Source: Photobacterium piscicola (GTDB taxonomy: Bacteria; Pseudomonadota; Gammaproteobacteria; Enterobacterales; Vibrionaceae). From it: DNA of 64,000 nt. Shown in pieces: positions 16,847-26,075 of the stretch. A program made the translations under genes and the position numbers. Location of the stretch: the NCBI RefSeq assembly GCF_900166965.1, contig NZ_FUZI01000004.1, forward strand, positions 124,001-188,000. Reading direction: 5' to 3'. The notes below the pieces were generated by a model. That model was given only the letters and a program-made list of their open reading frames with translations. It had not been told where the DNA came from and searched no databases. Position 1 is the first letter of the stretch. The number at the start of each line of letters is the position of its first letter.

Positions 16847-17636
16847 ACTTTGCAAACTCCCTTTGCCTTGCGCTTTCATTCAATACATTTACAACATTCT
16901 TAGCAACGACAATCAGCTCTTGCAGAACATCCAAAGCTGGTTTGGAAATATCTAGATCATTAAGCACAATGTCAACTGGCACATCTAGTTCTTCCTCTAT
17001 GAGGTTAGAAGGCGGTATTTTTATTTTTGATTTCCTTCTTTGCGTCCAGGTCATAGGCTTAACATGCCAAACTACATCTCTGCGGCAGTTACCGAATCCA
17101 CAATTCATTATACCAGAAGGAAAATCAGGTATCTGTTTCTGCAACATAAGACTAGTGATTTTTGTAAAGTTACCCGTTGGAATTAACAGCTTATGCTTAT
17201 CCATTACGTCTAGGTCGTGAATAGCGCAGAGTAGCTTATTACCATTTTCTCGGTATGGCTTCAAAGAAGCTAATCCTTCTGAAAATGACTCCGAAACCCT
17301 TTTAGGTAAACCTGGCAGTGTGGATTTTTTCAATGCGTCTTCATTCGAAGTTATTGGAAACTGAATATTCCTCTTTTCACCCTCAGACTTTGCAAAATCG
17401 GATGTGCAGCTCCAATAACTATGATCAATAGCTGCTCTTAGGTTATGAATTAAATCTCCAATAATGATGGCTGCTTCGTTAACCACCGCAACATCCCTCT
17501 TTGCAAATGTTGCTCGCTGCCCTGTTTTAAAGTTAGTTTCTAAAAAGTATTTAAAAGGTTTCTTCTTATCAAATAGAGCATAGAGTTCACTATAGTGTTT
17601 CTCAGCTCTTTGAATTTTCAAATGTGCGCTATCCAT
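16839..17636 (-). CDS. Unknown protein with LIHNLRAAIDH motif
   Basis: 265 aa from the ATG at 17636, chosen because AGGGG lies 5 nt upstream; a GTG at 17651 is an alternative with no ribosome site. I do not assign a function. Residues ~60-85 read IIGDLIHNLRAAIDHSYW, a motif I recall in a widespread group of hypothetical proteins, followed by HDLDVMDKHKLLIP. No membrane segment or signal peptide. The gene lies exactly between inverted copies of GTTAGGGG (16838-16845 and 17642-17649); its TAA stop is inside one and its ribosome site inside the other, as in integron gene cassettes. Context: accessory islet with a TA module. Confidence 0.7.
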   Translation of the reverse strand: MDSAHLKIQRAEKHYSELYALFDKKKPFKYFLETNFKTGQRATFAKRDVAVVNEAAIIIGDLIHNLRAAIDHSYWSCTSDFAKSEGEKRNIQFPITSNEDALKKSTLPGLPKRVSESFSEGLASLKPYRENGNKLLCAIHDLDVMDKHKLLIPTGNFTKITSLMLQKQIPDFPSGIMNCGFGNCRRDVVWHVKPMTWTQRRKSKIKIPPSNLIEEELDVPVDIVLNDLDISKPALDVLQELIVVAKNVVNVLNESARQREFAKSP

Positions 17637-17641
17637 ACATA

Positions 17642-17649
17642 CCCCTAAC
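17642..17649 (-). repeat. Core-site-like end at the 5' side of the unknown gene
   Basis: CCCCTAAC on the plus strand, i.e. GTTAGGGG in gene sense, 6 bp before the ATG and supplying the ribosome site. It resembles an integron R' core (GTTRRRY). Confidence 0.35.
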
Positions 17650-17859
17650 ACTTATACAACGAAAAATAGCATAACTCATATAATACCAGACTCATACAAG
17701 AGCCGTTTACACCATTCATCACACTTATCCTTGTGATTACAAATTCTGCAGCAGAACTCTAAGTGCCTATTATGTTGCTATCTGAACGCCCATAAGACCG
17801 TTGTGTGTATTTCTCACCTCAACCTAAGCCGATTAATCGAAAACACGATTGAAAATTTA

Positions 17860-17970
17860 TTACCGATTCAGGACCTATTTGAAACGATTTCAATATTCGT
17901 TAGCAATGAAAGGCCTATTTAACAGTATGCATCTAATCCGTACTATACGATCTCTATTCATATAAAAAGT
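17860..17970. repeat. Intergenic repeat, copy B (diverged)
   Basis: Contains ACCGATTCAGGACC, GGCCTATTTAACAGTATG and ATCTAATCCGTACTATACG, matching copy A (16600-16758) block by block. The string TATTTAACAGTATG also occurs right after the palindrome at 14959-14986. Confidence 0.45.
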
Positions 17971-18137
17971 ATCGCTTAGGTCTTGTTTTGATAAGTTTTC
18001 TTCAAAATAATTAGCCTAAACATGGTGTATTTAATTTGTTACTCATGTTAACAACAATGAAAACACCTAATTGGCGATACTTAACAGTCATAATCCCTAA
18101 AATAGATAAAATTAACCCTACAACACGTGAGTAGTAG

Positions 18138-18175
18138 ATTCCCTATCGCCCTCGCGGGCATTCGCTGTAGGGAAT
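18138..18175. repeat. REP-like hairpin
   Basis: Outer arms ATTCCCTA (18138-18145) and TAGGGAAT (18168-18175) with an inner GCCC/GGGC stem in between; followed by GACGGGG. The form is like short palindromic repeats seen between genes in Vibrionaceae, but copy number cannot be judged from one window. Confidence 0.55.
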
Positions 18176-18332
18176 GACGGGGTTAGGTTTGGCATTCACT
18201 CCTACTCTTTTCGAATAAATAGCAAAAATATGACTCACTGTCTCATCTATAATATCGAGTGATAAATAAATAACATCACCAGTGATAGAATTATCGTTAA
18301 ATAAACCCATACAAAATAAGTTGAGAGGCAAC

Positions 18333-18890
18333 ATGACTGAATTTGAAAAGATGCTTGCAGGCGAAGATTTTGATGCGGGCTCAGATTGTATTGAAAATAT
18401 TCGTCAAAATGCATTAAATCTATTGCAGGCTATTAACCAAAATATAGATAGCTCTCAGCGTGATGAACTGTTTCAACAGCTAATGGGGAATATTTCGCCA
18501 TCCAGTATTGTGCGCTCACCGTTTTATTGTGAATTTGGTAAAACAATTTCGATTGGAGAAAACACCTACATCAACATGAATGTCACTATGTTAGATGGGG
18601 CTAAAATCACTATTGGTAATAATGTCTTAATTGGTCCAAACACACAATTTTACTGCGCTAGTCATGACTTAAATTATCGTAATCGCCGTAATTGGAAAAC
18701 CATTTGGAATACAATTACGATTGAAGATGATGTATGGGTTGGTGGCAACGTGGTAATCAATCAAGGTGTGACCATTGGCGCACGCTCTGTTATTGCCGCA
18801 AATTCTGTGGTTAATTGCGATGTACCCGCCGATTCTCTTTATGGTGGTACACCTGCAAAATTAATTAGAGTTATTCACGAAAACCAATAA
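18333..18890 (+). CDS. Sugar O-acetyltransferase, maltose/galactoside acetyltransferase type
   Basis: 185 aa from the ATG at 18333, preceded by GAGAGG; an in-frame ATG 17 codons upstream lacks a ribosome site. N-terminal Mac domain (MTEFEKMLAGEDFDAGSD) followed by a left-handed beta-helix of hexapeptide repeats: IGENTYINMNVTMLDGAKI, IGNNVLIGPNTQFYCASHD with the catalytic His of the family, and VWVGGNVVINQGVTIGARS. C-terminal GGTPAKLIR is typical. It transfers acetyl from acetyl-CoA to a sugar; the acceptor is unknown. A hairpin follows 7 bp after the stop. Marks the right border of the accessory islet. Confidence 0.9.
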   Translation: MTEFEKMLAGEDFDAGSDCIENIRQNALNLLQAINQNIDSSQRDELFQQLMGNISPSSIVRSPFYCEFGKTISIGENTYINMNVTMLDGAKITIGNNVLIGPNTQFYCASHDLNYRNRRNWKTIWNTITIEDDVWVGGNVVINQGVTIGARSVIAANSVVNCDVPADSLYGGTPAKLIRVIHENQ

Positions 18891-18896
18891 TCAAGA

Positions 18897-18925
18897 GGCA
18901 TAGACAACAAATAGCTGTCTATGCC
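18897..18925. terminator. Hairpin between acetyltransferase and DMT genes
   Basis: GGCATAGACA (18897-18906) / TGTCTATGCC (18916-18925), 9-nt loop, between convergent genes; no T run, so terminator activity is uncertain. Confidence 0.5.
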
Positions 18926-18971
18926 AATAACAAGCTTTTCACCCTTTGGTGGCTGCAATAGAAAATCAATA

Positions 18972-19889
18972 TTAATGACTATTCACTGTTTTTAAAGCTC
19001 GACGCTGCTTGAAAACACCCTTAGGTACTTTAGTCAATAAAATACCCGCAAGAAGAGGCAGCATCATTATCAAGGATTGTTGAGACAACGCTTCTCCATT
19101 GATATAACTAGAAATAAATAGCGCAACTACAGGGAAAATTAGAAAACAAATAGACGCTTTAAAAGGAGTTGATACCTGCACCAGTTTGAAATACGCAACA
19201 ATACCGCCAACACTCGCCACCAAACCAAGATAAACAACCGCTGAAATTGAATCCCAACTAAAGACTGCAACATTTACATTTTCAGTCACAGCTGAAACCG
19301 CAAACAAAAATAGAGCAGCAATGAAGCTCGGTAGCGCATTATAGGTTAGCACTTCAATATCTTTACAGTATTTTTGCACCAATACATACATAGTTGCGTG
19401 CATAGCAACAGCAACGCCTAAACAAACAGTACCAACGAGATAATCATCGCTTCCCATCTGCATTTCATTTGCAAGAATTAGGCATAAGCTCACAACGGCT
19501 GTAATTAGCCCAAATATTTGGTGCTTTGCCAATCTTAAACTGAGGAACAGACCTGACATCAGCATTACTGCAACGGGCATATTGGCAAAGATTATTGATG
19601 CTAAACCAGATGAAATATATTGCTCACCAAAGATCATCAACGTAAATGGAATCGCGAAGTACATCAGTGCAACAATAAATAACCACCGACGCTTACCTTT
19701 TGGAAATAGCAATGGTTGATTGAAGATCTTTGTCAACACTACCAGTAGAGGTGCCGCCACTAAAAAACGTAGCGCGGTGGCAAAAATAGGTGGAATAGAA
19801 TTCAATGCAACTTCCATCGCAAACCAAGTCGTACCCCAAATTAAACAAACAGAGATAAAAAGAAAAATAGTAAGTAGCTTTGAATTCAT
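18972..19889 (-). CDS. EamA/DMT family exporter
   Basis: 305 aa with about ten hydrophobic segments and two EamA repeats (~8-135 and ~148-290). WGTTWFAMEVAL near residue 20, ALRFLVAAPLLV and VYLGLVASVGGIVAYFKLVQ are typical of the drug/metabolite transporter superfamily (RhaT/YdcZ-like inner-membrane carriers). Substrate unknown. AAGGGAATATT precedes the ATG. Convergent with the acetyltransferase gene. Confidence 0.88.
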   Translation of the reverse strand: MNSKLLTIFLFISVCLIWGTTWFAMEVALNSIPPIFATALRFLVAAPLLVVLTKIFNQPLLFPKGKRRWLFIVALMYFAIPFTLMIFGEQYISSGLASIIFANMPVAVMLMSGLFLSLRLAKHQIFGLITAVVSLCLILANEMQMGSDDYLVGTVCLGVAVAMHATMYVLVQKYCKDIEVLTYNALPSFIAALFLFAVSAVTENVNVAVFSWDSISAVVYLGLVASVGGIVAYFKLVQVSTPFKASICFLIFPVVALFISSYINGEALSQQSLIMMLPLLAGILLTKVPKGVFKQRRALKTVNSH

Positions 19890-20237
19890 AATATTCCCTT
19901 ATTAATAATAATTTAGATCATCATCTGTAGCGCGATAATCATGCATTACAGTATAGGGACGTAATCAGGGAAATAAATTTCATTTACATCTACAACTAAA
20001 ACAATTTATAGAAAATTATTCCATTTATAATAAATAAGTTGTAAATATTTTCTATAAAAATCAAAAACAATAAAGACATTATTCTTTATAAGGTCTATTG
20101 GACGGTATTAAATATCGATGAAATGATGGGACTTATAGAAGAAAGACAGCAACATAGAAATAATAAATCAAGGGCACATGATGTGCCCTTTTATAGCGTA
20201 CTTAATACAATACAACCAATAACTATCGTTGATAAAA
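19890..20237. other. Intergenic region DMT gene - nucleotidase
   Basis: Non-coding, very A+T-rich (19960-20100). It holds the promoter region of the DMT gene and the hairpin at 20170-20190; nothing else recognised. Confidence 0.5.
20170..20190. terminator. Terminator after the 5'-nucleotidase gene
   Basis: AAGGGCACAT (20170-20179) / ATGTGCCCTT (20181-20190) with a 1-nt centre, 48 bp after the stop of the minus-strand gene; followed by a T-rich tract on either strand. Confidence 0.65.
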
Positions 20238-22028
20238 TTAGTGCGTATTACGGGTTAAATCAGCTGCTGTTAATGCCGCAGTATTGGTGTAACGACCATT
20301 ATCAATACTTGGTAATGCAACCTTGCCGCTATTAACCAGTTTAGCGATACGTTGTTGATCAGCTTTAGAGGTTGATAAGCCAATAACCGACCAATCATTT
20401 TCAGTTTTACCTGTAATATGGCCTTTTTTAACATCACGAATATAACGCATGGTTAATTGACGAACGGTGCCAGCTTCAGTGCCGTAATGGGCTTTTGAAT
20501 CAAACAGCACCTTAAATTTATGGCCTTCAAGTACCCCACCTTTTTTCGTTAAATGTCCCATACGGTAGCTATTCATGCCTAAATTAATAGTTTGTGCATC
20601 CGTAATCGGTTTACCGTTCATTTTAAGGTTGGTAATACGATGACCTGCGGCTTTGGTTAAATCAATTTGGTAAGTAACGCCACCGAAAATGTCGTGGGTA
20701 CTGTATTTTGATGAACGACGTTTAGCATCAAAGCTGTAGGTTAGATCAGTCGGCTTCACACTATTAAAATACCCCGCTGACCATTCCATATAGGTTTTTA
20801 AATCTTTTCCCGTCATTTCATAAACTGTGTATTCACCACCAGCATATTCGTAGTTAAAGTTAATATCTTTAACTTTAATATCGCCGACAGGTAACGATGG
20901 ATTCATATTATCAAGGTGGACCGCAATCACATTGGCTTGCGGAGCAAAATAAAAACCAACTTCTTGGAAAAGTGACGTTAATCCAGTGTCGTGTAATTGG
21001 CTATCTGGAATGCCTGTAATGGTATTTTGCGGCACCAGATCTTGACCATCTAATTGACCAATAACTTTATTCGCATCTTGCTGAAGCTTATGATGATAAG
21101 GCTTAAAGATAGTTTCCATCGTTGGGTCTGATGGTAATTTATTCATATTATAAGTGAAGCTATCTTTATTGATTAGGGTGTATTTACCCTGCGCATCTTT
21201 TTTGAAATTTAAATCAATGCGAGATAACGCGCGACCATATTTATACGGTTCAGTAATAATAACCCCATTGATCATCGCCTTATCTACTTTAACGTGCATA
21301 TGGCCCGCAACAATGGCGGCTAACTCTGGGTTTGCACGCGCAATATCACCTACGCCAGTATCGGCAATGTTATTTTCGTTATCAATACCCATATGCGCCA
21401 CTAAAATGATGGCATCAGTTTTATCTTTAATTTGGGTAATAACTTTTTTAACTTCCAGACTTGGGTTACTAAAGGTCAGATCTTGCAAGCGATCACTGCC
21501 ATTAGCAAAAGCGGCGATCATTGGCGTATCCATACCAATGATGCCAATTTTGACCCCCTTACGTTCAACAATTTTATAAGACGGTAAAAAAGGAGAGGTT
21601 GCATTATGGAAAATATTACCGGCGAGTGGCGTTCCGTTAAAGGTTGTAATGGTATTTTTAAGTACCTTTAAACCAAAATCAAATTCATGATTACCCAATA
21701 CATAGGCGTCATATTTTAATTGGTTAAAGCCTAACATCATCGGGCTGATAGGATCGTTTTTAAAGGTTTCGATATTATTACCCTGAATCGCATCACCCGC
21801 ATCGACTAAGATAATCTCAGGATCTTGCTTTCTTAGCTCGCCAACTTTGGTCGCGATTTGGCTTAAACTGCCGGATAAGTTAGGTTTATCGGTGGTGTAA
21901 TCCCAAGGAATAAATCGCCCATGAAGATCTGATGTACCTAAAATTGTAATATCGACTTGCTCTGCATAAACAGATTGTGAACTAACTAAAAAGGAAAATA
22001 ATACTGTTTTATAAATGTTCTTATTCAT
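20238..22028 (-). CDS. Periplasmic 5'-nucleotidase/UDP-sugar hydrolase family protein
   Basis: 596 aa. Signal peptide MNKNIYKTVLFSFLVSSQSVYA followed by the metallophosphatase motifs LGTSDLHGRFIPWD, VDAGDAIQGN, LGNHEFDFG, VAHMGIDNEN and AGHMHVKVD, which hold the two-metal ligands. The C-terminal 5'-nucleotidase domain (about 340-560) carries the nucleotide-binding region. Architecture equals UshA/CpdB; I cannot tell 5'-nucleotidase from 2',3'-cyclic phosphodiesterase with certainty. It would release phosphate and nucleosides from nucleotides in the periplasm. Monocistronic with a terminator. Confidence 0.9.
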   Translation of the reverse strand: MNKNIYKTVLFSFLVSSQSVYAEQVDITILGTSDLHGRFIPWDYTTDKPNLSGSLSQIATKVGELRKQDPEIILVDAGDAIQGNNIETFKNDPISPMMLGFNQLKYDAYVLGNHEFDFGLKVLKNTITTFNGTPLAGNIFHNATSPFLPSYKIVERKGVKIGIIGMDTPMIAAFANGSDRLQDLTFSNPSLEVKKVITQIKDKTDAIILVAHMGIDNENNIADTGVGDIARANPELAAIVAGHMHVKVDKAMINGVIITEPYKYGRALSRIDLNFKKDAQGKYTLINKDSFTYNMNKLPSDPTMETIFKPYHHKLQQDANKVIGQLDGQDLVPQNTITGIPDSQLHDTGLTSLFQEVGFYFAPQANVIAVHLDNMNPSLPVGDIKVKDINFNYEYAGGEYTVYEMTGKDLKTYMEWSAGYFNSVKPTDLTYSFDAKRRSSKYSTHDIFGGVTYQIDLTKAAGHRITNLKMNGKPITDAQTINLGMNSYRMGHLTKKGGVLEGHKFKVLFDSKAHYGTEAGTVRQLTMRYIRDVKKGHITGKTENDWSVIGLSTSKADQQRIAKLVNSGKVALPSIDNGRYTNTAALTAADLTRNTH

Positions 22029-22502
22029 TACTTGAATGACTCATCCGTTGATTTAAACCACCTATGGCATAAGAGCACAATTATACACAATCAACATATT
22101 AATATTCCTGAGATGCATAACAATTATGTGATTTATATTTAGAAATGAGGAAAGACAACAAACCGCAAGGAATAATACAAGGCACGAGGTATCAGGGCCG
22201 AGGGAAAAGCAATAAACGGCATCGTCTTTAATCTCGATAGTCACCTTTTCGAAATATCGAAACCTATAACAAAGGTCGCTTTAAATAAGCTAAAAACAAA
22301 CGTTATCCGCACGAAAAAAAACATACCAACAATACATTCACAATGAATCCTGTTTAAAATAAAGGCACGAGGTAAAGCACTTTATCTCGATACTCGCGAC
22401 CTAGAAACCTCATCCCTAAAATCCTCTCTACCTTTCTTTCATAAAAAAACCCAGCCTTATCGACTGGGTTTTTAAGCTACATGCTTAGTGCAGTATCAGT
22501 GA
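22029..22502. other. Intergenic region nucleotidase - serS
   Basis: Non-coding. The 13-mer AAGGCACGAGGTA occurs twice in direct orientation (22179-22191 and 22372-22384) in otherwise unrelated surroundings. The serS terminator is at its right end. No gene seen. Confidence 0.55.
22445..22473 (-). terminator. Rho-independent terminator after serS
   Basis: AAAAACCCAG (22445-22454) / CTGGGTTTTT (22464-22473), 9-nt loop, T run on the minus strand. Confidence 0.88.
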
Positions 22503-23825
<1,323 letters not shown>

Positions 23826-23925
23826 TTAATAGTCTGAAATGCGCGTTATTTAGGCATTTCTTATTAAAATAGTTGTAGTTGGGAGGCAACCATAACAAAT
23901 TGTTGCCAATCACTTAACGATACCC

Positions 23926-23964
23926 AAAAAGCCTTATTATTGGTAGCGCTTTAGCGGGCTTTTT
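23926..23964 (-). terminator. Terminator whose stem begins inside rarA
   Basis: AAAAAGCC (23926-23933) pairs with GGCTTTTT (23957-23964). On the minus strand the first arm is in the codons for Ala-Lys-Ser-Pro near the RarA C-terminus and the TAA stop is in the loop. Confidence 0.5.
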
Positions 23965-25277
23965 GCATCTAAAGAAGCAAGATAATCCAACTTTTCTGAT
24001 ATTTTTATCTCTAAGCCCCGTTTTGAAGGCTGATAATAAACTCGATCACGAATTTCGCGCGGTAAATACACTTCACCAGGAGCATAAGCACCTGGTTCAT
24101 CATGAGCATAACGATAACCTTCACCATAGCCCAATTCTTTCATCAGTTTGGTTGGTGCATTACGTAAATGTGGCGGCACTTCAAAATCAGGAAATTCACG
24201 CGCATCGGCTTTAGCAAGGTTGAACGCAACATACACCGCATTACTTTTAGCAGCACAGGCTAAATAGACAATGGCTTGGGCTATCGCTCGTTCACCTTCA
24301 TAAGCGCCAACGCGGGTATAACAATCCCATGCCGACACAGCGACTTGCATCGCACGAGGATCAGCATTACCAATATCTTCTGATGCAATGGCTAATAATC
24401 GACGCGCAACATACAGTGGATCACACCCTGCTTGCAGCATTCTCGCAAACCAATACAGCGCACCATCGGCATTAGAACCACGAATAGATTTATGTACAGC
24501 AGAAATCATGTCATACCAAAGATCGCCTTTGTTATCAAACCGAGCAACTTTTTCACCCGTGACTTCAGCTAATAACTCTACCGTGATTTGTTTGATGCCC
24601 TGCTTATCTTCTTCAGCCATATCTATTAACTGTTCAAGATAATTAAGTGACATTCGTGCATCACCACGTACAAATTCAGCCAATTGCTGTTTTACTTCAC
24701 CTACAAACTCAAAATTGGTTTCGCTAATACCACGTTCTTTATCTGTTAACGCTTGTTCAATCACTTCAAGAATTTCATCATCTTCAAGGGATTTTAATTT
24801 ATACACCCGCGCACGGGATAACAGAGCGTTATTAAGCTCAAACGAAGGATTTTCAGTGGTCGCGCCAATAAAGGTCACGGTGCCATCTTCGATATGTGGC
24901 AAAAATGCATCTTGCTGGCTTTTATTGAACCGATGTACTTCATCAACAAATAAAATAGTACGTCTGCCTGCCATTTTATTATCACGCGCTTTATCTATTG
25001 CTGCGCGAATATCTTTAATGCCTGAGGTAACTGCAGAAACGCGTTCAACTTCAGCATTGGCATAATTGGCAGCCACTTCGGCTAAGGTTGTTTTACCTGT
25101 TCCTGGTGGTCCCCACAAAATCATCGAGTGCAATTGACCCGCTTTTAATGCTCGACGCAGTGGTTTTCCTTCACCAAGAATATGTTGTTGACCAATGTAT
25201 TCCTCTACCGTTCGTGGCCGCATTCTTGCTGCCAAAGGTCTAAAATCCGAGGAAAAATCTAGGCTGAAATTATTCAA
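23937..25277 (-). CDS. rarA: Replication-associated recombination protein A (MgsA)
   Basis: 446 aa, as in E. coli RarA. Starts at a TTG (25277) with GGGGAG 8 nt upstream, giving [23 protein letters not shown]+ ATPase: Walker [10 protein letters not shown] (~55), Walker [11 protein letters not shown] (~110), sensor [12 protein letters not shown], then the clamp-loader-like C-terminal oligomerisation domain ([18 protein letters not shown]). It acts at stalled replication forks. The unusual start codon is supported by the ribosome site. Confidence 0.95.
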   Translation of the reverse strand: MNNFSLDFSSDFRPLAARMRPRTVEEYIGQQHILGEGKPLRRALKAGQLHSMILWGPPGTGKTTLAEVAANYANAEVERVSAVTSGIKDIRAAIDKARDNKMAGRRTILFVDEVHRFNKSQQDAFLPHIEDGTVTFIGATTENPSFELNNALLSRARVYKLKSLEDDEILEVIEQALTDKERGISETNFEFVGEVKQQLAEFVRGDARMSLNYLEQLIDMAEEDKQGIKQITVELLAEVTGEKVARFDNKGDLWYDMISAVHKSIRGSNADGALYWFARMLQAGCDPLYVARRLLAIASEDIGNADPRAMQVAVSAWDCYTRVGAYEGERAIAQAIVYLACAAKSNAVYVAFNLAKADAREFPDFEVPPHLRNAPTKLMKELGYGEGYRYAHDEPGAYAPGEVYLPREIRDRVYYQPSKRGLEIKISEKLDYLASLDAKSPLKRYQ

Positions 25278-25302
25278 TATAATGACTCCCCTAAGACAGA
25301 AA

Positions 25303-25324
25303 AAGGTGGCTCATTCGCCACCTT
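25303..25324 (-). terminator. Hairpin between lolA and rarA
   Basis: AAGGTGGC (25303-25310) / GCCACCTT (25317-25324), 6-nt loop, followed on the minus strand by TTTTTCTG. 27 bp after lolA; probably reduces read-through into rarA. Confidence 0.7.
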
Positions 25325-25350
25325 CTCATAATAATTAATTAGAATAACAA

Positions 25351-25971
25351 TTAGTTACGTTGGTCATCTAACTCCACACCTTTTGGCGGTGTAAAGGTAA
25401 ATAAACTGGCTGCAGGTGTTGTGCGTTTAAAATCGCTCAAGACATACTGACTACGTTGCCCATCAGTTTCAATGACTGAGAAATTACGGACATCACCTGC
25501 TTTTGATACCGTGACCACGAATTTATCCATTGATGATGTTTTATCTTTTGGAGTTAAGGTAAAGGTATCCACTAACTGAGCGACATTATACTTCGACCAA
25601 TCACTTGCACTATTACGGGTTAATAATACAAACGGCGTTTGCTCTGTCGCATCTTTAAGCCACATTGCTGTTACTTGCTCAACAAACGGGCTGTAATACC
25701 ATACGGTTTTACCATCAGAAACCAATAAACTTTCATCAGGTGTCACGGTTTTCCAACGAAATAAATTAGGGCGTTTAATCGATAAATCGCCAGTACCATT
25801 TACTAAAACTTCACCATCAGGGCTGGTGACTTTTTGAGTAAAGTTAGCGCTAAATGCATTCACTTTATCAAGACGGCTACTTAGTGCTTGTTGCGGTGTT
25901 GCAGCCCATGCACTTGACGCAACCAACATTGGTGCGGCAACTAACATGCTCATTACGAGTTTCTTCATCAT
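25351..25971 (-). CDS. lolA: Outer-membrane lipoprotein carrier LolA
   Basis: 206 aa with an N-terminal signal peptide (MMKKLVMSMLVAAP to SSAWA, cleavage before ATPQQ). Periplasmic shuttle taking lipoproteins from LolCDE to LolB. Family motifs: NAFSANFTQKVTSPDGEVL, KRPNLFRWKT, DGKTVWYYSPFVEQVT and the C-terminal FTFTPPKGVELDDQR. GAGG precedes the ATG; the second ATG codon is an equally possible start. Lies between ftsK and rarA as in E. coli. Confidence 0.96.
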   Translation of the reverse strand: MMKKLVMSMLVAAPMLVASSAWAATPQQALSSRLDKVNAFSANFTQKVTSPDGEVLVNGTGDLSIKRPNLFRWKTVTPDESLLVSDGKTVWYYSPFVEQVTAMWLKDATEQTPFVLLTRNSASDWSKYNVAQLVDTFTLTPKDKTSSMDKFVVTVSKAGDVRNFSVIETDGQRSQYVLSDFKRTTPAASLFTFTPPKGVELDDQRN

Positions 25972-25993
25972 ATTCGCTAACCTCTTTAGTATT

Positions 25994-26026
25994 AAACCGC
26001 TGTGACAATCTCTATCACAGCGGTTT
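25994..26026 (-). terminator. Hairpin between ftsK and lolA
   Basis: Perfect 12-bp stem AAACCGCTGTGA (25994-26005) / TCACAGCGGTTT (26015-26026), 9-nt loop, 50 bp after the ftsK stop. Weak T tract on the minus strand, so partial termination is likely. Confidence 0.65.
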
Positions 26027-26075
26027 TATTTACACTTTAGTGCTTACAGCATACGTAGCTATTTATCGCTAGCCA

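Larger units (their letters stand above)
17637..18332. other. Long intergenic region in the accessory islet
   Basis: About 700 bp without a credible gene. It holds repeat copy B (17860-17970), a second TACTTAACAGT motif near 18080, and a REP-like hairpin at 18138-18175. A 63-codon minus-strand frame at 18143-18334 overlaps the hairpin and lacks a ribosome site. Confidence 0.6.

Noticed and set aside
18143-18334. 63-residue minus-strand frame upstream of the acetyltransferase
   Set aside because: Overlaps the REP-like hairpin and the acetyltransferase promoter; no ribosome site.
20123-20335. 70-residue plus-strand frame
   Set aside because: Spans the terminator hairpin and overlaps the 3' end of the nucleotidase gene antisense.
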